Source: UBA1162 sp049513695
GTDB lineage: Bacteria; Chloroflexota; Dehalococcoidia; GIF9; UBA5629
NCBI GenBank assembly: GCA_049513695.1
Contig: JBEKVW010000034.1
Location: 1 to 20,242 of the forward strand
Length of the DNA: 20,242 bases
Direction of reading: 5' to 3'
The position numbers and the translations under genes were made by a program. The notes under the pieces are model-generated. The model was not told the origin of the DNA, ran no database searches, and saw nothing but the letters and a program-made list of their open reading frames with translations. This document shows positions 14,415-20,242 of this stretch, one piece after another (position 1 is the first letter of the stretch; each line of letters starts with the position of its first letter).

Positions 14415-15098
14415 ATGACGGTGAAGGTATTAACCATTCGGGCAGATGTCCTGGGCGCCAACAAGGAGAAAGCTAAGAGAAACAAAGACCGTCTAGACAA
14501 GCACCGTGTCCTGGCGATAAATGTGATGTCATCTCCGGGTGCGGGCAAGACCAGCCTCATTATGCAAACAATAAATAGACTGATGCCTAAGACCAGAATT
14601 GCGGTTATAGAGGGTGATATTGCTTCCCGGATCGATGCGGATAAAATACATCAACAGCAGGGCGTGCCTGTGATACAAGTTAACATCCCCGGCGGCTGCC
14701 ACCTTGACGCTAATATGATTGAGGTCGCGCTAAATAGTCTAACTCTTGAGGAAATTGACCTTCTTCTTATAGAAAATGTTGGAAATCTCGTCTGTCCGGC
14801 TGAGTTTGATCTAGGTGAGCATAAAAAGGTAATGCTATTGAGCGCACCCGAGGGCGACGATAAACCTTACAAATATCCCTTAATGTTCACAGAGGCCGAC
14901 GTACTATTGTTAAATAAGATTGACCTGTTGCCATATACCGACTTCAATATTACAGCCTTTATTCAAAGCGTCACTGGGTTGAATGCGTCCGTCAAGATAT
15001 TTCAAGTTTCTTGCAAGAATGGTGAGGGGTTGGAGTTATGGTATTCATGGATACATGCCGAGGTAAAACGTTTGAAGGACACCGCAGTTCGCAGGTAA
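14415..15098 (+). CDS. hypB: HypB GTPase for nickel insertion
   Basis: A 227-residue SIMIBI-class GTPase. The P-loop is SSPGAGKT (39-46), followed by IEGDIASRIDADK (65-77), and the guanine-specificity motif is NKID (167-170). The nickel/zinc site at the dimer interface is intact: C95-H96 in GGCHLD and C127 in NLVCPAEFDLGEH. There is no histidine-rich stretch and no N-terminal CxxCGC motif, so it should be a transfer GTPase without nickel storage. It follows hypA without a gap (TAG then ATG) and is the last gene of the plus-strand run, meeting the minus-strand genes 122 bp on. I see no convincing terminator there, only direct repeats. Confidence 0.94.
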   Translation: MTVKVLTIRADVLGANKEKAKRNKDRLDKHRVLAINVMSSPGAGKTSLIMQTINRLMPKTRIAVIEGDIASRIDADKIHQQQGVPVIQVNIPGGCHLDANMIEVALNSLTLEEIDLLLIENVGNLVCPAEFDLGEHKKVMLLSAPEGDDKPYKYPLMFTEADVLLLNKIDLLPYTDFNITAFIQSVTGLNASVKIFQVSCKNGEGLELWYSWIHAEVKRLKDTAVRR

Positions 15099-15220
15099 AA
15101 GCGTGCAGAAGCGCGAGAAGCGTCTTTTTAGCAAAACTCTCGATGACCCGATGAGTGGTCCGTGGTCCTTTTAGAGACATGCTTGAGACCGTTGCATATG
15201 TGACAGCCTTCATCATTCAT

Positions 15221-16186
15221 CTAGAGATTCTTTAAAAAATCAATCAATAGTTTGTTCAGCTCGGCGGGCTTTTCCTGTTGTACCCAATGGCCGGCACCAG
15301 GTATTATTGCCTTCTTCTTAAGGTTGACCATCGTGTTTTCAAGATTTTCCACTAAAGGAGCTTGCATTTCTATTACGAAATCGGCGGCTCCCGCGATGAA
15401 AATGGACGGCTGCTGGATTTTTGCGCCATTTAAAAAGGCCGTCAGTTGCCAATTCCTGTCTAAGTTTCTGTACCAGTTGAGTCCGCCGCGAAACCCCGTT
15501 CTGCTGAACTCACTGACGTAGACTTCGAGGTCCGATTCACTCAGCCAATTTGGTAATACATCTGGGAACATGAGAGTATCTATGAGTCTCATCGATTTGC
15601 TGAACATGAAATTCCATTTTTTATCAGATGGCACTTCACCTGACCATGAATAGAGCATGCCTAACATGCTTTTCCTCACATCTGCTTCCAACTCTTTCTC
15701 GGCGATACCCGGCTCCTGATGGTAAATCTGGTAGTGTACCTGGTCACCCTGTATCCGTCTTATTCGCTCAGTAGGCGGCAGGCTTCCCCAAGACCCCTGA
15801 CGATATGGTACGGAAATTAGCCCGACTGCTGAAAAAATATCGGGTCGCAGTAAGGCACAATTCCAAGCGATAGGGGCGCCAAAATCATGCCCCACGATAA
15901 CAGCCTTTTCTTCTCCAAGGGCGTGTACGAGGCCTACTATATCCCCTGTCAATACAAGGTAGTTATACTCATCGATTGCCTGTGGACAGTCAGTTTGACC
16001 ATAACCGCGCTGGTCAGGGGCTACCGCGTGAAATCCAGCTTCAGAAAGCGCTGACAATTGATGCCGCCAGGAGTACCATAGTTCAGGGTAGCCATGGCAA
16101 AAGACTACAAGAGGCCCGTTACCCTGTTCTGCAATATGCATTTTGATTCCGTTTGTTTCCACAATGCGATGTTTTATATCCCTCAT
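15221..16186 (-). CDS. Alpha/beta hydrolase, epoxide hydrolase family
   Basis: A 321-residue protein with the complete active site of soluble epoxide hydrolases. The oxyanion motif is HGYP (31-34), the nucleophile Asp101 in VGHDFGAPIAW, the acid Asp269 (GAADFV) and the base His300 (GAGHW). Lid tyrosines are in HYQIYHQEPG (Y152/Y155) and FRGGLNWYRN (Y239), the pair that activates the epoxide oxygen. An aspartate nucleophile also fits dehalogenases, but the lid tyrosines favour epoxide hydrolysis. GGAGGGG lies just before the ATG. It is last in a minus-strand run after the SurE-like gene (70-bp gap). An epoxide substrate is unexpected in an anaerobe, so the real substrate may differ. Confidence 0.87.
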   Translation of the reverse strand: MRDIKHRIVETNGIKMHIAEQGNGPLVVFCHGYPELWYSWRHQLSALSEAGFHAVAPDQRGYGQTDCPQAIDEYNYLVLTGDIVGLVHALGEEKAVIVGHDFGAPIAWNCALLRPDIFSAVGLISVPYRQGSWGSLPPTERIRRIQGDQVHYQIYHQEPGIAEKELEADVRKSMLGMLYSWSGEVPSDKKWNFMFSKSMRLIDTLMFPDVLPNWLSESDLEVYVSEFSRTGFRGGLNWYRNLDRNWQLTAFLNGAKIQQPSIFIAGAADFVIEMQAPLVENLENTMVNLKKKAIIPGAGHWVQQEKPAELNKLLIDFLKNL

Positions 16187-16256
16187 ATCCCCTCCACTAT
16201 TATTGAAACTAATATGTTTCTGGAAGTGGTCATCATTTGGTAGGCAATGGTGATAG

Positions 16257-17072
16257 TTAGCGATGACGGATGCCGAGGCTGCTCTCCAAAGTATCAGATA
16301 GCCATTTTATTAATGGTGGCTTGATGCCACCCATCAGCTTTCCACCTAATGCTAAGATATTTATGACAATTCTATTATGTTCAATTGACCATGCGTCAGT
16401 ATTTTTCTTGGGATGGGTGGGCATAACTCGACAAATCCAATAATATGTGTTCAGATTGTCTTCTCCAGTATCTACCACGTCGCAAAAGGAGCCTATTGTC
16501 ACTTGTTGTGTAATATCAACACCCCGAATACGATCGACCGGTAAATTAGGGACGCTGACACTCACAAACGTTTTATCCGGCAGTTTTTTACTTTTAAAGA
16601 GTTTCGCCATGATAATGGCGGTTTTTACAGCCGCGTCGAAGTTAAAATTCTCCAAACCATCAATACTTACTGCCATTGCCGGGATCCCCAGAAGATACCC
16701 GTGGAATGCAGCTCCCACCGTTCCAGATAAGAGTGTGCCACCGCCTACATTGGAGCCTTCGTTGATCCCGGTAACTACAAGATCAACCTTTGTTTTCACA
16801 AGATCACACAAGCCTATTAAAATACAATCCGAAGGCGTGCCTTCGACCGAATAGCATTTTGTTTTCCCGATATTCTCAGCATAGGGTTTTGCTTCCCGTA
16901 CTCTTATACTTCTCTCCATACTTACCCCGGTCCCCTGCCCTGGATAGCCCCTGTCCGGTGCTACTACAAATACCTCGCCAACCTCACACATGCCCCTGAC
17001 AAGTTCCCACAATCCGCTGGCGTAAATCCCGTCATCGCCGCTTATCAGAATATTAAATTTTTTACCTGACAT
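16257..17072 (-). CDS. SurE-like phosphatase, divergent active site
   Basis: A 271-residue protein of the SurE family (5'/3'-nucleotidase, about 250 residues). Recognisable parts are ILISGDDGIYASG (8-20) with the metal-binding pair Asp13-Asp14, VVAPDR (36-41), and TGINEGSNVG (101-110) with Asn104, then LLSGTVGAA. Two changes stand out. The usual TNDDG reads SGDDG, and the SG whose serine binds the metal (APDR.xSG) reads PG here, so that ligand looks lost (Pro44). The following GHS.T stretch is also altered. It may have a different substrate or weak activity. AAAGGA precedes the ATG. It starts 18 bp after the AOR gene, so it belongs to that operon. I leave the gene symbol empty because the function is in doubt. 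Confidence 0.82.
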   Translation of the reverse strand: MSGKKFNILISGDDGIYASGLWELVRGMCEVGEVFVVAPDRGYPGQGTGVSMERSIRVREAKPYAENIGKTKCYSVEGTPSDCILIGLCDLVKTKVDLVVTGINEGSNVGGGTLLSGTVGAAFHGYLLGIPAMAVSIDGLENFNFDAAVKTAIIMAKLFKSKKLPDKTFVSVSVPNLPVDRIRGVDITQQVTIGSFCDVVDTGEDNLNTYYWICRVMPTHPKKNTDAWSIEHNRIVINILALGGKLMGGIKPPLIKWLSDTLESSLGIRHR

Positions 17073-17090
17073 AATATTTCCTTTATATTT

Positions 17091-18935
17091 TCAATGTGTG
17101 ATCTTAGATAGTTCTTCTTGAACCCACCCCAATCCCAATTTGCTTAATGTCTCGGGTAAAGGAACGCCGTCATGTGAATATCCTGCTGCTCCGTAATACT
17201 CGTCGAGCAGCGTATCAAATTTTCGAACGACCTGACCGTTAGCGGCGCTGGCGCTTTTTAATGGCTCATTGAACATCCGCGAGGGTAACGTATCATCTTT
17301 TCGGCTGAATCCCTCTCGAACGTTAAAGGCTCGATCGAGGCAAACTATCCTTTCTCCTACTAATTCATATTGTTTCTCATCTCGAAGTTCATCGACTCCT
17401 GAGGATATGGCGAGGAATTCCTGCGTTAAAGACGATGGCAATGTCCTGATCATAGAACACATTACACCTGTCTCTCTGATGGCATTTAACTTCTGGTTAT
17501 AGAGCACTATATCACCTTTTCCCTCATCGGCCAATCGATCTACCGGCCGGGGCAGAGTATCGCCAGCCAGTTCTTGATGAACCCGACCGTACATGTGACT
17601 GGCACCGATATTGGAAACAGCGAAATCCAATGCCTGCCCTTTGGCTGACCGTGGCTCGTAAGCGGGGAATTCTAACCCTTTCACGTGCATAGCGTAAGCA
17701 TCAGCTCCCTGACCGATAACTTTAGCGGCTTGCCTTGTACCTTCTGCAAGTATCTTACCCAGACCTTCACGCTTTACGATACTTTCAATCAATTCCAGCG
17801 CAGGTTTATACTGGCCCCACACCAATTCGCGGCCGTCCGTATCTTTTTTAGTCAATATTCCCCTCTGGAATAACTCATAAGCGAAACCGATCGTACTTCC
17901 TGTAGTAATTGTATCCAATCCGAGCAAATCGCACATTCGATCGGCTGCAATGACTGCACCGGCATTAATGCTTCCTATATTAGGGCCAAACGCCCATATG
18001 GTCTCATATTCAGGGCCGCTGTTTTTATATCCTGCAAATGCTCCATACTGCACCTCTCGGATCTGACTACAGTGTACAGAACAGGCGTAGCAACCTTCGT
18101 CTCCCTTTTTGAGCGCTAAATAGGCCTCTGCCCCCAGGTTCTCAATGCCCTTCAAACTACCACCTTGAAAATTGTAAAGCGGGAGTATCCCCATATCGTA
18201 AAATCTAAGAAACATCGCAGGAGTTCCGTATTTTTTCAAAGCCAGCGGTGTACTCATGTCTTTTAGTGCTGCTGCCTCTTTTTTGCTAAGTTCCCTCACC
18301 GCACTAAAACTTTCACGCCGCGTAACATTACTTATTGCAACCGCTTTTAACCCTTTACTGCCCATTACGGTACCGACGCCACCGCGAGCTGCGGCACTCC
18401 AATCGGTTATTATGCACGCATATGGCACCAGATTTTCCCCGGCTGGACCGATACACGCAACTCGCGTACTGGTTCCATGTATTTCTTTTAACCTTTTTTG
18501 GGTTTGTTCAGTATCCAAACCCCAGAGATCTTCAGCTGGAAGTAATCTCGCTTCCTCTGCATCTATATTTAGATAAACCGGCGTCTCAGAGCTTCCTTCG
18601 AGAATAATGAAATCAAAACCGGCAAATTTCATCCAGGCCCCGAAGTCCCCACCCCCTACTGCCCGCATTATCCCACCGGTAAGAGGGCTTTTTGTCATAG
18701 CTATCCACCGGGAGAAACTTAAGGCATGCGTACCTGCGAGAGGCCCCGTGAGCAAAAGAAGCTTATTATCTGGTCCCAGCGGATCAATACCCGGACGCAG
18801 CTCATCAAATAAATATTTAACACCCAGACCCCTACCACCAATAAAAGCCCGTCGGACGTCTTCATTTACATTTTCCCTGTCTATCGACTTCTTTGTCAGA
18901 TTGACCCTGAGTAAGCTACCAGCATAGGTAACCAT
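17091..18935 (-). CDS. Aldehyde:ferredoxin oxidoreductase (tungsten/molybdenum)
   Basis: A 614-residue enzyme of the AOR family oxidising an aldehyde to the carboxylic acid and reducing ferredoxin at a bis-pterin tungsten site. The N-terminus (GGRGLGVKYLFDEL, 33-46) and AVGGGDFGAWMKFAG (92-106) belong to the pterin-binding domain. The cluster cysteines are C282-x2-C285-x3-C289 (CYACSVHC) and C493 (TGVMCSMI), the same spacing as the characterised hyperthermophile enzyme. NSGPEYETIWAFGP (305-318) and a conserved His447 lie in the catalytic domains. GGAGAAG precedes the ATG. It lies 40 bp after the alcohol dehydrogenase gene, which suggests a two-step alcohol to acid conversion. The substrate range is not readable from sequence. 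Confidence 0.94.
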   Translation of the reverse strand: MVTYAGSLLRVNLTKKSIDRENVNEDVRRAFIGGRGLGVKYLFDELRPGIDPLGPDNKLLLLTGPLAGTHALSFSRWIAMTKSPLTGGIMRAVGGGDFGAWMKFAGFDFIILEGSSETPVYLNIDAEEARLLPAEDLWGLDTEQTQKRLKEIHGTSTRVACIGPAGENLVPYACIITDWSAAARGGVGTVMGSKGLKAVAISNVTRRESFSAVRELSKKEAAALKDMSTPLALKKYGTPAMFLRFYDMGILPLYNFQGGSLKGIENLGAEAYLALKKGDEGCYACSVHCSQIREVQYGAFAGYKNSGPEYETIWAFGPNIGSINAGAVIAADRMCDLLGLDTITTGSTIGFAYELFQRGILTKKDTDGRELVWGQYKPALELIESIVKREGLGKILAEGTRQAAKVIGQGADAYAMHVKGLEFPAYEPRSAKGQALDFAVSNIGASHMYGRVHQELAGDTLPRPVDRLADEGKGDIVLYNQKLNAIRETGVMCSMIRTLPSSLTQEFLAISSGVDELRDEKQYELVGERIVCLDRAFNVREGFSRKDDTLPSRMFNEPLKSASAANGQVVRKFDTLLDEYYGAAGYSHDGVPLPETLSKLGLGWVQEELSKITH

Positions 18936-18975
18936 CTACTTCTCCGTAGTACGAATTTAGCTAACCAGAAAATTT

Positions 18976-20073
18976 TTAATAGGTGATCAGAGTGCGGCCG
19001 ACCTCACCAGTCGCCAGGTATTCCATAGCCTGATTAAGTGAATCTAGCGGTAAAGTCCTTGTAATCAGACGCTCAATAGGCAGTTTACCCTGCATTGTTA
19101 ACTCGACCCAATTGGGAATGTCAACTGCGGGCACCATTGCACCGAGGTGTGCCCCGGTAAGCACCTTTCCACCTAGGAAATGTGGCCAATCTAAAGTAAT
19201 CTTATCTCCGGCGGGAGGTGCTCCACTTACCACTGTGATGCCGCCAGGTTTCGCTGCTTCCACTGCCTGTGAAATAACCTTGACATTGCCAGCAAATTCG
19301 AGACAATAGTCTGCACCCCCACCAGTAAGCTGTTTAATGCGTGTCACCGGATCCTCTTTGCTGGCATCAACAGTGTAATCAACACCCAATTCCCTAGCGA
19401 AGGACAGCTTGTCTTTTAAAATGTCAACGCATATAATCTTACCTGCGCCCGCTAATTTTGCTGCTAGCAATGCACATAATCCTAAACCTCCACATCCCCA
19501 TATCGCAACATTAGAACCGGCCTTTACTTTAGCTACATTGAAAACGGCCCCAACTCCCGTACTTGCACCACAGGCATACATGCATACTTTTTCCAGGGGA
19601 ACTTGCTGGGGCACTTTTATCGCGCTGCGTACGGGCACTACCACATATTCCGCAAAGCAGGAGAGTAGCATGAAATGGTTTAACTCGGTACCATTCTGTC
19701 TCTTAAGTCTCCTGGTACCATCAAGCAGTGTCCCTTCGTGTCGTTTAGCGGAGGCTACCGGGCACATGCTTGGACGACCTGTCCAACAAAAGTCACACAT
19801 GCCACAAGAACCCGCAGTACTTAGAACTATCTTATCACCCGCTTTTAAATTTGTTACGCCTGGGCCGACCTTTTCAACTATGCCGGCACCTTCGTGTCCC
19901 AATACCATCGGTGGCGCCGGCTGATGATGTAACCCCTGCACGAAGGCCAGATCAGTGTGGCATACCGTGGCTGCCACCATCCGGACCTTTACTTCATTTG
20001 TAAGCGGATCCTGAAGCCCAACTTCCTCAAGTATCATCGGTGAATTAGCTTTCAAGAGCACTTGAGCTTTCAT
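18976..20073 (-). CDS. Zinc-dependent alcohol dehydrogenase (MDR family)
   Basis: A 365-residue medium-chain dehydrogenase. Catalytic zinc ligands are C38 (TVCHTDL), H60-E61 (LGHEGAGIVE) and C168 (YACGASTGVGAV). The structural zinc lobe is C90, C93, C96 and C104 (CGMCDFCWTGRPSMC). The NAD-binding loop is GCGGLG (193-198), followed by an acidic residue (VD) that favours NAD over NADP. The layout is like class III-type and aryl alcohol dehydrogenases. Start at ATG 20073 (MKAQVL) with GTGGGGTG upstream; an in-frame GTG at 20085 lies inside that site. First gene of the run ADH, AOR, SurE-like, epoxide hydrolase. Dehydrogenases of alicyclic hydroxyacyl-CoA in benzoyl-CoA pathways are also MDR proteins, so that role is possible. 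Confidence 0.92.
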   Translation of the reverse strand: MKAQVLLKANSPMILEEVGLQDPLTNEVKVRMVAATVCHTDLAFVQGLHHQPAPPMVLGHEGAGIVEKVGPGVTNLKAGDKIVLSTAGSCGMCDFCWTGRPSMCPVASAKRHEGTLLDGTRRLKRQNGTELNHFMLLSCFAEYVVVPVRSAIKVPQQVPLEKVCMYACGASTGVGAVFNVAKVKAGSNVAIWGCGGLGLCALLAAKLAGAGKIICVDILKDKLSFARELGVDYTVDASKEDPVTRIKQLTGGGADYCLEFAGNVKVISQAVEAAKPGGITVVSGAPPAGDKITLDWPHFLGGKVLTGAHLGAMVPAVDIPNWVELTMQGKLPIERLITRTLPLDSLNQAMEYLATGEVGRTLITY

Positions 20074-20242
20074 AGAACACCCCACTCGTTATTACCATAA
20101 ATTATTGAAATACTATATTACTTTCAAGCTGGGCAGGCACCGCCGCCCAGCTTGCTTGTTCATCAGCAGATACTGCGAAGTATTATGCTCATACTGTCAG
20201 TACTGGCTCATGACCTTGCCTTTTAAGCATTCGCCAGAAAGG
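20074..20242. other. Intergenic region with hairpin and paired dyads
   Basis: No gene is evident. A perfect 10-bp GC-rich stem pairs 20125-20134 with 20145-20154 across a 10-base loop; neither side has a T-run, so it is not a clear terminator. A weak promoter for the minus-strand genes may lie at 20127-20122 (TTGAAA) and 20104-20099 (TAATTT). Farther right, ATACT/AGTAT half-sites form two dyads (20170-20183 and 20191-20203). A short minus-strand frame at the right edge might be the tail of an unseen gene. Confidence 0.4.

Noticed and set aside
15099..15220. Terminator between the convergent operons
   Set aside because: The GC-rich part before CTTTTT consists of direct repeats (GAAGCG twice, GGTCC twice) and does not fold into a convincing stem.
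1..20242. CRISPR arrays, tRNA or rRNA genes
   Set aside because: I saw no regularly spaced direct repeats, no cloverleaf-like sequences and no rRNA motifs on either strand.

Overview
The window looks like a catabolic locus of a strict anaerobe. The evidence is an oxygen-sensitive gene set: a BcrA/BadF-type activator ATPase, a tungsten-type aldehyde:ferredoxin oxidoreductase, CCG-domain iron-sulfur proteins and HypA/HypB. The moderate GC content and strong AGGAGG ribosome-binding sites would fit an anaerobic Firmicute such as a Peptococcaceae-type syntroph or sulfate reducer. That placement is inference; no rRNA or other marker gene is present.

Layout. (1) 1-467: the 5' end of a minus-strand BcrA/BadF/HgdC-type ATPase, with a near-perfect sigma-70 promoter overlapped by a 19-bp perfect palindrome. 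(2) 468-2990: an accessory patch with an internally deleted IS3-family element (468-1370), an orphan gene of unknown function, a Nudix hydrolase cut one codon before its Nudix box, and a second 47-bp copy of the IS end (2641-2687). (3) 2991-4995, minus: a three-gene operon with a free-standing phosphohistidine swivelling domain (PEP-utilising enzyme mobile domain) and two proteins I do not recognise, ending at a strong hairpin. (4) 5374-15098, plus: nine co-directional genes. They encode 3-hydroxyacyl-CoA dehydrogenase, enoyl-CoA hydratase, thiolase, a flavoprotein / CCG iron-sulfur protein / flavoprotein trio, a winged-helix ferredoxin-like protein, HypA and HypB. (5) 15221-20073, minus: Zn alcohol dehydrogenase, aldehyde:ferredoxin oxidoreductase, a divergent SurE and an alpha/beta-hydrolase of the epoxide hydrolase family. 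This run converges on hypB.

How it may work together (inference). The alcohol dehydrogenase and AOR could oxidise an alcohol through its aldehyde to an acid and yield reduced ferredoxin. BcrA-type ATPases couple ATP hydrolysis to ferredoxin-driven dearomatisation or 2-hydroxyacyl-CoA dehydration, and the beta-oxidation trio would finish the acyl-CoA. The FAD/FeS/FAD trio resembles glycolate oxidase-type (GlcD/GlcF) complexes and would move electrons from an unknown hydroxyacid or acyl substrate.

The most notable find is regulatory. The promoters of the BcrA-type gene, the swivelling-domain operon and the beta-oxidation operon all carry the same palindrome (consensus about ATAATCGT-N3-ACGATTAT). 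In two of them it sits at the identical position on the -10 box. This joins a well-understood pathway and an unexplained phosphotransfer-like operon into one apparent regulon whose repressor is not in the window.
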